Shown piece by piece: positions 45,924-57,639 of a stretch of 64,000 nucleotides of DNA (position 1 is the first letter of the stretch; every line of letters begins with the position of its first letter). The stretch covers positions 152,766,607 to 152,830,606 of the forward strand of contig OY744520.1 of NCBI GenBank assembly GCA_963556195.1. Direction: 5' to 3'. The notes beneath the pieces were generated by a model. That model made no database searches, was not told the origin of the DNA, and worked only from the letters and a program-made list of their open reading frames with translations. The translations under genes and the position numbers were made by a program. This stretch comes from Sepiola atlantica (lineage: Eukaryota; Mollusca; Cephalopoda; Sepiida; Sepiolidae).

Positions 45924-46103
45924 TGGTAAAATGAAAAAGGAAAACCAAAAACTGGATGTTTTTTATGTGTACATCAACGTTTCGTCTTTATTTATAAGAC
46001 TTCATCAGGATGATGATATAGGGAAAAGATATCATGCAAGCACAGATACATGTAGGGTAGACATGTTGGGAAGAAAAATAAAATAAAATGAAAAATAATA
46101 ACA
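45924..46103 (-). repeat. Left inverted flank of the Penelope element
   Basis: TGGTAAAATGAAAAAGGAAA through TAGGGTAGACATGTTGGGAA to AAAATAAAATGAAAAATAAT is the reverse complement of the right flank with almost no differences. The ORF starts inside its last bases. Confidence 0.92.
45979..46008 (-). ncRNA. Hammerhead-ribozyme-like core (left flank)
   Basis: On the minus strand the flank reads CTGATGA, one extra A, a 5-bp stem (GTCTT/AAGAC) with an AT-rich loop, then GAAAC: the conserved hammerhead boxes in order and spacing. Penelope elements are known to carry hammerhead motifs in their terminal repeats. The extra A before the stem and the unclear stem I and cleavage site keep activity uncertain. 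Confidence 0.45.
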
Positions 46104-48082
46104 AACTCAACAAACTTATCCAAAACAGCAAATGGAAAACTCTAGGACGTCCGGAACTCATAAACAACCTCACCACCTATAAACTTTCTAACATAGAAAC
46201 TGAAGCTCTCAGTTTCGGTTTAAAATTCGCCACTGGAATACACTCTAACACCACCACCAACACAGTTCTAAAAAATTACAGACACACTGACACAGATTTC
46301 ACCAAAGGCTTCATTCAAGGCATAATCTCAACTACCACCACTCTCCCTAATGACCCCGTCTTACCCAAGAGATACATAGACACTCTTAAACACCTAGCTA
46401 ACAACAACAACATACTCATATCACCATCTGACAAAGGAGGGGGCATAGTAATCATGGACAAAAATTCATATATCAAAAAAATATCTACTCTATTATCCGA
46501 CGAAAACACATACACTAAAACTGACCAAAAAACTATAGATAAAAACATAGAACATTTTAACAAATCTTTCAAACACCTAATCAAGAACAACAAAAAATGG
46601 GCATCAAACATTGAGTATCACCCTATCATTCCCACATTATACGGGCTCCCCAAAACCCACAAACCTGACACCCCCATGCGTCCAATTGTATCAAGCATAG
46701 GTAGCACCACACACAAAATCGCACGGGCCATAGCTAACATCCTCACTCCACTAATGGGTACCATCAGTCCCTCCCACATAAAAAATTCAGGCGACCTTCT
46801 TAGCAGAATAAAAAACATCAACGTAGAAAACAAAAATATACACAGCCTAGATGTAACTTCGCTCTACACTAACGTACCTGTAAAAAAATGCCTACACTTA
46901 CTTCACACACATATAAAGAAAACAAAAACCGACCTACCTTTTCCCCCCAACACTTTTATAGAAATAATTAGACTCATCACTGACATAACATATTTCCAAT
47001 TTAACGAAGTATTCTACAAACAAAAATTTGGACTCCCCATGGGCAACCCCCTTAGCGGTGTATTGGCCTGCCTCTTTTTAGAATTCTTAGAATCCGGTCC
47101 TTTCAAATATAGACTACCTCCTAACATCGAATACTTTAGATACATAGATGATATTTTAATTTTCCTCCCCACAGACACACAAATCATTCATGTTAAGGAT
47201 AAACTCAACACAGTAGAACCCTCCATAAAATTCACCCATGAGACTGAAATAAACGGCTCTATTCCCTTCCTTGACACTCTTATAATTAAGTCCAACAATA
47301 AACTAGAATTTAAGGTACACCGCAAAAACACTCACAAAAATGACTACATACATTTCTACTCCCACCATCATAGCAAGATCAAAACAGGTATAATTATAGG
47401 CTTCTTCCTACGCGCCCTTAGAATATGTAGCCCCCCACACATAGATGAAGAAATAAAATACATTTTTAATTCCCTAAAAACATTGCAATACCCCACACAT
47501 TTCATATTAAATGCCAAGAAAAAAGCCTTCCAAATATTCTCCAGAAACACCACACAAAAAAATCAAACCCCTAACACCTCTCTCATAGACAGACCCCTTC
47601 TCCTACCCACGCATTCCAATAACACATCCATATGCAACACGCTCAACAAACTAGGCATTCCAATAGTACAAACCACTTCTCAATCCATAAAACAAACTTT
47701 AAACACATCCAGACATTTCCAAAAAACACCCACATCCCATGCCGGCTTATACACTGTCCCTTGCAACGATTGCCATCAATTCTACGTGGGAGAAACACAA
47801 CGTGAATTAAAGAAACGATTAAATGAACATAAAAGGGACATAAAAAACAACAACCCTCTTAGTGCACTTTTCTCCCATGCTCTAGAATATGGTCATGCAT
47901 TCAAATTTGAACAAGCCAAAATCACTAAACACATCCACAACAAATCTCGGCGAAGATTATTGGAAACTGCCCTCATCACATCCTCCACTACTATCAAGCA
48001 GCGAAATGGTTTCTTTAACCTATCACCCTTAATAAGCAAGATCATCCTCACAGAACAAAGTCTTTTGCCTGATCATGGCTAA
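46088..48082 (+). CDS. Penelope-like reverse transcriptase with GIY-YIG endonuclease
   Basis: The 664-residue protein would copy element RNA at nicked chromosomal DNA. From the N-terminus: an RT lead-in; SDKGGGIVIMDKNSYIKK (about 117-134); GLPKTHKP and MRPIVSS (RT fingers); SLDVTSLYTNVP with catalytic Asp255; LPMGNPLSG from about 316; YIDDILIF with Asp354-Asp355; then FLDTLIIKSNN. The C-terminal GIY-YIG nuclease has AGLYTVPCNDC from 552 and FYVGETQRELKKRLNEHKRD from 565. Cys559/Cys562 and His581 are of the kind conserved in Penelope endonucleases. All motifs seen are intact. The start is the first ATG after an in-frame TAA at 46079 and lies in the left flank. The stop at 48082 is followed by non-coding DNA. 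Confidence 0.93.
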   Translation: MKNNNKLNKLIQNSKWKTLGRPELINNLTTYKLSNIETEALSFGLKFATGIHSNTTTNTVLKNYRHTDTDFTKGFIQGIISTTTTLPNDPVLPKRYIDTLKHLANNNNILISPSDKGGGIVIMDKNSYIKKISTLLSDENTYTKTDQKTIDKNIEHFNKSFKHLIKNNKKWASNIEYHPIIPTLYGLPKTHKPDTPMRPIVSSIGSTTHKIARAIANILTPLMGTISPSHIKNSGDLLSRIKNINVENKNIHSLDVTSLYTNVPVKKCLHLLHTHIKKTKTDLPFPPNTFIEIIRLITDITYFQFNEVFYKQKFGLPMGNPLSGVLACLFLEFLESGPFKYRLPPNIEYFRYIDDILIFLPTDTQIIHVKDKLNTVEPSIKFTHETEINGSIPFLDTLIIKSNNKLEFKVHRKNTHKNDYIHFYSHHHSKIKTGIIIGFFLRALRICSPPHIDEEIKYIFNSLKTLQYPTHFILNAKKKAFQIFSRNTTQKNQTPNTSLIDRPLLLPTHSNNTSICNTLNKLGIPIVQTTSQSIKQTLNTSRHFQKTPTSHAGLYTVPCNDCHQFYVGETQRELKKRLNEHKRDIKNNNPLSALFSHALEYGHAFKFEQAKITKHIHNKSRRRLLETALITSSTTIKQRNGFFNLSPLISKIILTEQSLLPDHG

Positions 48083-48083
48083 C

Positions 48084-48740
48084 TTTTATTTTCATCTCTA
48101 ACCTTATGACACTCTTCCATTCACCCACACCCTTCCCTCTTCTCCCTGAATCTTCTCTTATTTTTCCTCACTTTTTTCCCTCACATTTTTAATACTACAG
48201 TCAAAATAAACTTTCTCATGTTCCAAATATTTCAAATATTCCTCACCCACCCTTTCAATCACCCCCCTCCCCCACCCACTTCAATCCCTCACTCATTGCT
48301 ATCATTTTCCAAATATTTCAAATATTTCACACCCTATCACGACAAATCCTCCCTCTTCCCCCTCTCATCTATTTTCTCCCATACCTCTTCTTAAATTCCC
48401 TCATTTTCTCCAAACGCTCTCTAAGACCATAACTTTCGCCCATCCACCAAAATCACAGCCCCCCCCTCCCTCTCTACCCATCCCCATTTTCCCTGCATAC
48501 ACCCCCCACACACAAACATTCCAACTCACTCTTCCCCTTCAATCTCGACCACAGCCATCTGGTCAAACACCCCCTCCCCCTCTTCCTCCAATCTCTCTCT
48601 GCCATCCATTTTACCCCTGCTCATCCCCCACCTCTTTCTCTCATCGCCAGCCACAGTAGTCCTTGCTCCCTCCACCCTTCCCCTTTTTTCTCCCACTCAT
48701 TTTCATTCTCTAACAAGTACGGACGTCCAGCAAGACGCTG
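48084..48740 (+). other. C/T-rich 3' region of the Penelope element
   Basis: About 660 bp strongly biased to C and T (CCTCCCCC and CTCTTCC runs) with two TTTCCAAATATTTCAAATATT copies near 48222 and 48307. It is non-coding, lies between the ORF and the right flank, and is probably an untranslated region. Confidence 0.75.
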
Positions 48741-48918
48741 CCATTATTTTTCATTTTATTTTATTTTTCTTCCCAACATGTCTACCCTACATGTATCTGT
48801 GCTTGCATGATATCTTTTCCCTATATCATCATCCTGATGAAGTCTTATAAATAAAGACGAAACGTTGATGTACACATAAAAAACATCCAGTTTTTGGTTT
48901 TCCTTTTTCATTTTACCA
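48741..48918 (+). repeat. Right inverted flank of the Penelope element
   Basis: TTTTTCATTTTATTTTATTT, CCCAACATGTCTACCCTACA, ... TTTTTCATTTTACCA complements the left flank. It ends at a short (TA)n tract. Confidence 0.92.
48834..48863 (+). ncRNA. Hammerhead-ribozyme-like core (right flank)
   Basis: CTGATGA at 48834-48840, an extra A, stem GTCTT/AAGAC, and GAAAC at 48859-48863. It is identical to the left-flank copy but reads on the element's own coding strand. Downstream ACGTTGATGT could form a 3-bp stem III ending at GTA. Stem I complementarity is weak. Confidence 0.45.
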
Positions 48919-48949
48919 TATATATATATATGTATGTATGTATAATTAT

Positions 48950-50870
48950 ATGCAAGGTCCTAACTTGCATCCAAGACTTCGGTTTTCAGCTCCGGCTTAA
49001 AAAGTGCCATTTTTATTTACCCTCCATAAAATACTTGGGATTTATTTTTGATCGTCAACGTCGGCGTCCAGATCCTGCTAATGTGGCAGCCATTCAACAC
49101 ATGCCACCCCCATCGGACAATAGCAGTCGATGCACATTTCTGGGAATGGTGAGTTACTACAGTAGTTTCTTGCCTTCACTCCATTAAATCAAATCACCAC
49201 TCAACAAACTGATGACAAAAGACACAAAATGGTCCTAGCCCGTGGACTGTCAGAAATCATTTGACAAAATCAAAGCACTCATTAACTCTGACCTACTGCT
49301 CACACATTTTGATCCAAATAAGAAAATAGTCATGGCAGCGGATGCATCAAATCATGGCGTGGTAGCAATAGTCTCGCATATATTCACAGATGGAACTGAG
49401 CAGGCTATCATGCATGCAGCCAGATCCCTGACACCCGCTGAACGTAATTACAGTCAAGTGGATAAAGAAGCACTGGCACTGAGTTTTGCTGTGAAGAAAT
49501 TCCATACGATGTTGTTCGGGCGTCACTTTACACTTCTGATAGACCACAAGCCACTACTTTCAATATTTGGCTCAAAAAAGGGTATTCCAGTATATTCAGC
49601 CAGTCGATTGCAATGGTGGGCAATCATTCTACTGGGGTACGATTTCGCTATACAGTACCGCCGGACAACAGAATTCGGCCAAGCTGATGCCTTGTCACGA
49701 CTCATCAGTGCACAATCAGTTCCAGATAACGACATTGTCATCAGCATCGAGGACGATTTTCAACGCACACTCACAGAGTGTATCCGAACAATTCCAGTGA
49801 CAAGGATTGATATAAAGCAAGAAATACTAAAAGATCCAATGATACAAAAAGTGTGCAGATTTCTCCAACATTCATGGCTTCCTAACCTGACAGGAGACCC
49901 CCAAAAGTTCAAACGCCGCAGTGGCTCTATTTCTGTCATTGATGGTTGTTTGATGTTTGCAGATCATGTTGTTGTTCCTGCTAAGCTCAGACAGGCAGTC
50001 CTTAAACAGCTACATTCGGGGCATCCAGGCATTAATCGAATGAAATCACTAGCCCGCAGTGTGGTCTATTGGCCTAACATTGACACATACATTGAGCGTA
50101 CTGTCAAACGTTGTATCCAGTGTATGGAAGCGCAGAAGAATCCACCTCGGATTGTTGATTCTCGCTGGACATACCCAGAGCGACCATGGTCCAGAATACA
50201 CGTAGACTTTGCTGGCCCTGTCAATGGCCTTTGTTTTCTGGTGGTTGTGGATGCCCATTCCAAATGGCCAGAAGTTTTTTTCAATGCAACAGACTGACAC
50301 TCAGTCTACGTTAACAGTACTCAGGTGGCTATTTAGTCAACACGGCTTGCCCGAGACTTTAATCTCAGACAATGGATCACAATTCACGTCCGAGTCATTC
50401 CAACAATCGTGTTGCATAACACACGTCTGGTCGCCACCCTATCATCCTCAATCCAATGGACATGCCGAAAGGTTTGTAGAAACATTCAAACAGGCACTAC
50501 TCAAAGCAAGGTGTAGGGAACAACAGAGGAGATACTACATGCTTTCCTCCTTTCATATCGAATAACACCAAATGGTGCTGTGAAGAATGGTCTGTCACCA
50601 GCAGAAGCATTCATGGGACGAAAACTCTGTACCACACTGGCCGCTTTACAGCCCCAGAGACAAAGGCAACAACCAAGCCCCACCAAAACAAAAGCATTTT
50701 CAGTTGGCACACCAGTGTTTGCTCAGAATTACAGACCTGGCAAGCCAAACTGGGTACCAGGCATCATCCACAAAATAAATGGACAATTCCTGTATGATGT
50801 TCAAGTCGGGAGTCAATTCTGGGCACGGCACAAAAACCAGTTACGTCCCAGATATACTGGAGACAACTAA
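48950..50870 (+). pseudogene. gypsy-type pol (RT end, RNase H, integrase), 5'-truncated
   Basis: The element starts inside RT just after a TA/TATG tract: FGFQLRLKKCHFYLPSIKYL, then GFIFD. A stop occurs near 49187. A long open part (49242-50297) has the RNase H-like AADASNHGVVAIVS, VDKEALALSFAVKKFH and RHFTLLIDHKPLLSIFG, then LHSGHPGINRMKSLARSVVY and CIQCMEAQKNPP (integrase zinc finger). The integrase core follows with IHVDFAGPV. After a frameshift near 50290 come ISDNGSQFTSE and HPQSNGHAERFVETFKQALL, giving the DDE residues. Another shift near 50520 leads to the C-terminal part GLSPAEAFMGRK and WARHKNQLRPRYTGDN. Few lesions suggest moderate age. Confidence 0.9.
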
Positions 50871-51066
50871 GTTGACAACAGAACAACCATTCCGTTCGAT
50901 CTGTTAATGGACACATTCGAACTGCCATCTCCATCACCTCCCAATCAGACAAATACAAATGGGAATTATGAAAGACCTCACAGGACTTGGCAGTCGCACT
51001 CGAGTAAAGCACCTCCAAGTTAACCCTAAATGCACTCGGTACACTTAAAGAATTAAATGGGGAGAT

Positions 51067-51290
51067 GTTAGGTCAACCTAACAAATCAAAATCGAGTTAT
51101 TTGCCTTGAAGCAAAATAAGAATTATCGCCCCTGATTTTTTAAGAAGTCGTTTGCGGACAGTGAAATGTAAACATAACGGTCTCACAATCAAACAAGCAT
51201 CTCGTGTTCAGCGGTTTTTCTACATTCTAAATTAATCAGTGTGTTTGTTAAATAAATCTGTTAAAGGTTCTACTTCGTACTTCCTTTATT
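51067..51290 (+). mobile_element. 3' LTR of the gypsy element (right edge approximate)
   Basis: A polypurine tract (AAATGGGGAGA, ending 51066) is followed by TGTTAGGTCAACCTAAC, the usual TG start of an LTR. Sequence with AATAAATCTG near 51252 may hold the polyadenylation signal. The right end was not determined because no second LTR is present for comparison. Confidence 0.65.
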
Positions 51291-51294
51291 TTAC

Positions 51295-53460
51295 TGAGTT
51301 GTAATTGAAACGAAATGTATAAACATCAAGACGTAACAAAGCAAAGTCCCAACCATCCATTAATATCATTACAAAATTAAATTCCACCATATGCATTTCA
51401 TTTCTTAAACCAGAGAGCCATTTTTTTTTGTTAAATTGTAAATTTAAAATCAAGCATCCCCAAATGCGTGCACATACACTGCAACCAAGCAAACAAGTCA
51501 GCGAGTATCTGCCTCCACTCCCACAATATATTACACATATTTTTTTATGGCGTGGATAAAGGATTAGCATTTTGGAGGAAAAGTTTTTCCAATTTACTTC
51601 TGGCAGTTGCAATTTTTGGTTTCCTCAAATTTCCCAGGCAACGCGTGGACATAGGTCCCACTAGTGTTATATAAAGTAGGTGGTCCGAAAGATACAAGAA
51701 GCTCTGATTGGTTAAGATCTGGTGTTAGGAAATCAGGTTTTAAATAGTCGGAAGAGTAGCTGTTGGCATCGAAATTGGTGACGAAAAAATTGTTATTGGG
51801 AATATTTGGTGTGTCTGTGGTCTTATTATGTCAAATCGTCTTCCAACGGTGTCGTACCAATTGAGGACACGATAAGGGAATAGCAGTTCAGATGGTCATT
51901 CGAAAGGGAGAAAATATTATAACTAGACCACATTACCTGTTAGGTCAGTATTTGTTATATATATTATTAAATATATAATTTCTGAACTTTGACATTGGTT
52001 GATAATCATGTTTTCACAAGGATTACAAAGTCAATAGATTTCAGTCAGAATACATTGTGATCTCGTAATATACTCTCTTCCTCCCTTTCTTAATTATTTA
52101 CATCATTCCATTCAACACTTATTTTATCATTCAGCCTTTATTTACATGATTTGCTCTTTCCTCATCATCTAAAACATTAATGAGAAGTGTGCATGGTAAC
52201 AAGCAATCAATATATAGATATTTTATGTATCATCTCCTTCCTCTCTCAATCTTCTTCCTATCTTCTTACTTTGTTGAAAGTGAAAATAAAATGTTCTTCC
52301 TTAATCATCTTTCCTAGGTTCCATACCCTCTCTCCTCCTTCTCATAATTCCTCATTTCCAAACCACTTCTACATAAAAGGCTATTTTCGTCATGAAAATT
52401 TCTTCCACAAAGATTCCACATTATTATCCTTCATATAAAACCACTCTATGATAATTATATTCAAATGCCTGAGTAACCATAAAGGAAATTAAATTCTGAT
52501 TTGAAAAATAAATATGAAAGGCAAAATGTTTTTTTGTAATTCTTTTTTTTTAATTCACAACCTAAATAACATGTTTATTTTTTTTTTTTTTTTCACATTA
52601 GTTTGCAATCAGATGTTGTTATTCCCGATGTTTTTTTTTTTTTGGTTTTTGGTCCCCAAAGAAAAGCAAGTAAACTATAAAAACAAAATAAGGGCAATTT
52701 CTTTTCCTCTTCTGACAATGCAAACGCCAGATGCAAATAAAATAAAACAGCTGTAAATGAAATGGCAACATAATGATGTGCAGTTGCAACTGCAAAGATT
52801 TAAAAAAATAAATTTTAAATCGCTAACAAAATGACCTGGTATTTATTTTATTTCTTGCTATACAATTTTTTTTAGCAAATCTAAAATGAAATTCGGTTTA
52901 AAATAGATATAATGAAAATAGATACAATAAAACAGAAACTGACAGACTAAACTTGTTTTGAGATTCTAACATGCCATTATGGTTCCACCAATTTCCATAA
53001 ATGTTTCAAGATTAACTTTACTTGAACGAATTGTTTTTTGCATTCATTTTTTAAAAAAAGTCAATTTAACTTTAAGATAAATAACAAAGTAAAGGTGTGA
53101 GATTTTTTTTAATACTATAATAAATTTTGCTATAAAAATAAAATAATATGTTCATTACATCTATATAATACTAAAACTCTGAGGATGTTATATTTCTGTG
53201 GATGTTAATTGTTATCTTGCTTGTCACCTTGCACACTTAATCTGTACATGAATGTTTTTTATAAGGAGAGTAGAAAGTGGACCGTAGGTTTACTTTTGGC
53301 AGCATTGTAACTCCCGCTATCCTTATTTTGTCCTTTAGTCCTCACATTCCATCAGCGATGTTACTGGCAAAGGGGGAAGAATTTACTGTTTTCTGGGTCG
53401 GAATCTATTCATCTAACATTTACCGTTGGCTAGTTTTTGACCTTGAAGTAGTATTTTTTT
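51295..53460. other. AT-rich intergenic, no gene recognised
   Basis: Poly(T) runs at 52540-52645. CCCAGGCAACGCGTGG near 51638 resembles the GGGCAACGC core seen at 2956-3225. The 60-120-residue frames present show no domain. Confidence 0.5.
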
Positions 53461-53464
53461 ATTA

Positions 53465-53515
53465 GCTCCTTACATCAAGTGGCTTCATGCCTTGTCTGGA
53501 GCGACTGTCATAAAA
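53465..53515 (+). mobile_element. LINE 3' UTR end, third copy
   Basis: TAGCTCCTTACATCAAGTGG and CTTCATGCCTTGTCTGGAGC, followed by GACTGTCAT, match the UTR ends at 34357-34400 and 36704-36750. Here the tail is A-rich instead of (AT)n. Confidence 0.75.
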
Positions 53516-53901
53516 AAATTTATGGTTGGAGGACGGGTGAATAAAACAAATAAAGAACAAATAAGTGGTGATTGAATTGAATGGCATAAGCAATTAAAAG
53601 AGATAGAGGAAGGAGGGAGTGGGAGGAGAGGGCGAGAGAGAATCACTAGTGGTCTAGTTTTTTTGTTATAAACTCATCTAAGCACTGCAGTACTCCAAAA
53701 TGTGATTATTTACAAGTGTAATGAGGTCAATATCTCCTCTTCATATGATATCTATACAAAAGACATGGGAAAGAAATATAGCTGAGGATAAGAGTATAAA
53801 CAAATATGCATACATACATACACACACACACACATGTATATTATATATACTAGCAAATATATGCTCCTTCCGGTCGCATATTTTTGCTAGTTGGAAACTA
53901 A

Positions 53902-54060
53902 ACAGATACTACACTACCTCCACACCTCTCAAAAAAGGAAGAGGTAATGTCTGGGAGGATGGTATCATGACAACAGAACAGATACTACACTACCTCCACA
54001 CCTCTCAAAAAAGGAAGAGGTAATGTCTGGGAGGATGGTATCATGACAACAGAGCAGATA
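53902..54060. repeat. Tandem duplication, 76-bp unit, about 2 copies
   Basis: ACAGATACTACACTACCTCC ... GGTATCATGACAACAGA occurs at 53902 and 53978, with a partial third copy at 54054. The two units are identical over their length, so the duplication is very recent. The first unit lies in an open 100-residue frame of no known family. Confidence 0.93.
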
Positions 54061-54217
54061 CTACACTATACCATGCCCCTGAATTGAGTATTTAAAGATA
54101 GTACATTAGTCTGAAATAGTATATATATTATATTCATAATAAGTACAATAGTCTTAAATAGTATAGTTTTGGCTTCAGACAGACAGACAGATACATAATC
54201 TCCATTATTAATAAGTA

Positions 54218-54251
<34 letters not shown>

Positions 54252-54252
<1 letters not shown>

Positions 54253-54845
54253 TCGTTGCAGGACGGATAAAATTAATTCCCTGAACAAAATCGTTTTGCA
54301 CCAGTTTTATGTCCCTTCACTAAAATTAAAATCAATATAAAAGGATACTAAATCTCATGTTTAGAATCCTTATTCCAATTTTGATCAAAATCCATTAAAT
54401 GATTTTGATTCTAGAAAATGTCTAAAATTTACGGCTTAAGCTTAAGGGGTCTTAAAAAGAAATTGAAATTCAGGGAATCTTGGTTAGTTCGTGTCTAATG
54501 ACTATGGATCTAATTCAATAAAAATCTGAAATATTTGAATTTTTAAATGAACGGTCGTACCCATATTATGCCCCCTAAAACCCTTTTAAATACTCTGAAG
54601 AAATTGGAACATAGGGAATATTTATTAACTAATGTCTAAAATTTGTAAAAAATCAGAGGTATCCGAATTTTTACAAAAGGCTTCCACACCCTTTGCATAA
54701 AACTAGATTAAACTAAATATAGACCACATTACAAACACTTACACTTAGCAGTTGTATTCTGAAATTCATAATGATCAGTTAATTAGTTTAAAAGTGAATC
54801 CTTTACATACAAATATATACACATACCTAACTTTAAATAAATAAA
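54252..54845 (-). mobile_element. Parent family of the 58/75-bp satellite, copy B
   Basis: The reverse complement aligns with 38975-39595 over its whole length. On the minus strand it reads AATAAGGATTCTAAACATGA, GATTTAGTATCC, TTTTATATTGATTTTAATTT. This matches the long satellite unit ...AAGGATTCTACACATAAGG, TTTAGTATAATTATATC and the satellite's right flank. It is bounded by (TA)n tracts on both sides. Confidence 0.85.
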
Positions 54846-55047
54846 TATATATATATATATATATATATTAGCAGAGCTGAAGAGTCTCATACGGTCATTT
54901 TAAACCGATTTTTTTTCAAAATTCCAAGTACTAGATGGACAAAACATGGGTACCTCTAAAGGATGCATAAATGTATAGTTTATAAATGAAAAATAAATAC
55001 TCTGTATTTTTTACAATCAAGCACTTGGATTCATTTTTTCTGCTGAG

Positions 55048-55074
<27 letters not shown>

Positions 55075-55083
<9 letters not shown>

Positions 55084-57235
55084 TACACACTAGCAAGGCT
55101 ACCCAGCGTTGTCAGTGTATTATATAAAAAAATAATACCAGGGTGTGAATAAAACCCAATCTAATTCCTAATATCAGAAAGTTTGGATCAAGACAACAAT
55201 AACGACCCCAGATCATTAACACAAGACGCGGGACGTGTTTTGGAAGTCACCGGTTGACCTCGCAATACACGTGGTCTCTATTTACAAAACACTTGTAAAT
55301 AAATCTTTTATTTATTTGAATAAATGCAGTATATTTCGGAATTTTTTTTTCTTTTAACATGTTAATATTTATTTTAAGGCAGAGAGTCCATAAATAAAAC
55401 AAACAAAATATTAACATGTTTTCTTTTAAAACATATTTTTGTGTCACTATTTACTTGCCTCCCCACGAGGGCAGAAATGGGGGGGGGGGGTATGAAATAT
55501 TTATCACCGTACTTAAGTAATCTTTCGTTTTGTAGGGAAAAATCAAGCTTCCCAAAAAGGGGCACTCTGGATCTTACCTCAGTTTAGGATTTTTCCATAC
55601 TACACATTGCTCCTAGCCTGAGGAGGCAAAACGGATGATTACGCAAGTTATTTTAATAAATAAACGAAATATATACGCTTTTAAAAAATTGGCTGACTTG
55701 TAATCTTTCGTTTTGCCTCCCCACGAGGGCGGAGTTAGACTTCAAAAATCAGTTTCTAAACAGAAGCAATTTAAAGTTTATGAAGTTTTTGTCCTTTTTT
55801 TTCTCTAAGCAACAAATGAAATTTAGTAAGAAAACTATAAACAATTCCCTATCCTTCTATTAATGGGTTAATTCAGAATAAATTATTTGCAATTTAATTT
55901 ATTTAAATAAATATATTTCACCTTTATTAATTTAACGCTATGCAAGTTTAGAATTATGATGTAAAATTTTTCTTTTGTACATCTTAACTTTCAATAATAC
56001 TGAAATGATATTTCCACATTGTTTTGTTTATTTCCAAATATAATTAGACATCTTGACATTGTTTCCGATCGTCTTGGATTTCTCCTTAGCACTGGAATCA
56101 AGCAGTGCCGACTCAGATGTGTGGTTGTAGATTGCGCAATCCTTGCTTCACAATTATACGTTCAAGCACCTTTTTTCTTAAGACTGAACGGAGGCCATGA
56201 GACATCAAATAATTACAATAATCAACCCAAATTTTCAGAATGCTAGTTGGAAATGGTTACATCATATATTAGTATGTACTTATGGTATATATAAATATTG
56301 CAGTCTGGTACTTATCATGTATTCTTCATAAAGCTAGTTCTATGCAAATCATGATCGTTAAATTCTTTTGTTTCTATTAATCTGTCTTTTTGCTTTATTG
56401 CTCATTTTCATGTGTTGCCTGTACATTCGATCAGATTATTATCATCATAAAATACCTCACACATTAGTACTTAAGTATACTTATGGCAAGTGAGCTACAC
56501 AGAAATGTTTGTGTTTCTTTCAAGGAATTTGGCAGGCTAACTGAGAAATTTTAAATTCTACCCTCCTTTTATGAGCAAATGTTTTTTTATATACTGATTA
56601 AATCCATTGCTTATTAGTGTCTATTTAATAGGTTCACACCCATCTCCACCTGCCCTCTCCCTACCACTCCACTTTCTTTTTTTTTTAATATATATAAAAA
56701 TACCTAAAAATAGTAACTTTCTATATTTCTTTGAAAAATATCAAAGATTTTAAAATTTAATTTTAAAGAATAGATGCATGTTTAGTTTGAAGATAACATG
56801 TGCAACAAATATGAGAAGGAACTGAAGCGCCACCAAAACATCTACCAGAATGCATTTCAGAATTACAGTATTAAAGAAGAATGGATAATCTTAAAGAGGT
56901 GTTCATTCAATTTGTGCGCTTAACAATGAAAATATCATTTCAAACTTAACTGACATACTAAAGAAAAAATAACTGCACCACTCATTCATATAATAGAAAG
57001 AAAGAAGAAAAAAGTTATCAGCAGCTGACTGACTGTTTGACCTATTTTCAGTCTTCTTTTTCAAACTTTAACCAGGAAGAATAAAAGTAATGTTGTTTTC
57101 TACCCTCCCCTCCCTCACACATACACATAACAACCTTAGGACCATACCAAATCAGAATATGCAATCTTGTGTAGTTCCCGAGTAGACAGACAGAAATATG
57201 ACTTTTCTTTATATGATAGACTAGACCCTCTGGGC
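55075..57235. other. Intergenic with repeat scraps
   Basis: Holds CAAGGCTACCCAGCGTTG at 55094 after a TA tract, and TTGCCTCCCCACGAGGGC at about 55453 and 55707. No gene is recognised. A 75-residue frame at 56019-56246 is featureless. 57090-57240 looks like a repeat end running into the next TA tract. Confidence 0.5.
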
Positions 57236-57239
57236 CTAG

Positions 57240-57267
57240 TATGTATATATATATATATATATATATA
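57240..57267. repeat. (TA)n microsatellite
   Basis: A pure TA tract. Confidence 0.95.
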
Positions 57268-57639
57268 TTCCCGAAACAGTTTTTCATGGTAAACAACTGA
57301 TGATCCCTTAAAATAGTGTTAGCAACAAACTAATATAATAACTGTAAAAAATAAATTGACTTACATGAGTGAGTTTCCACTGAAAGACTTGGGACTATAA
57401 GTTTTTTATTTATTTATTTTTTATTTTTTTTTTTTTTATATATATAGGCCAGAATTCTAGTATATATTATATATTAAATAGTTTTTAACACCAATATATA
57501 GTTAAATCAAAATAAATTGTTTTGGACTATTAAAAGAATTTCCAATGCTATTGATAATGTTTAACCATTCATTTATTTATTTTTATGATCGCTTATGTCT
57601 GAATTAATGTTTTGAAACATGACGTAAATCATGAACTTA

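Larger units (their letters stand above)
45924..48918 (+). mobile_element. Penelope-like element, apparently complete
   Basis: A single RT/GIY-YIG reading frame is bounded by two copies of a repeat of about 178 bp in inverted orientation (45924-46103 and 48741-48918). The order is flank, ORF directly after it, 660 bp of pyrimidine-rich 3' sequence, inverted flank, short TA tract. Penelope elements are known for terminal repeats in variable, often inverted, arrangements. With no stop or frameshift in the ORF, this is the youngest-looking autonomous element in the window. Confidence 0.88.
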
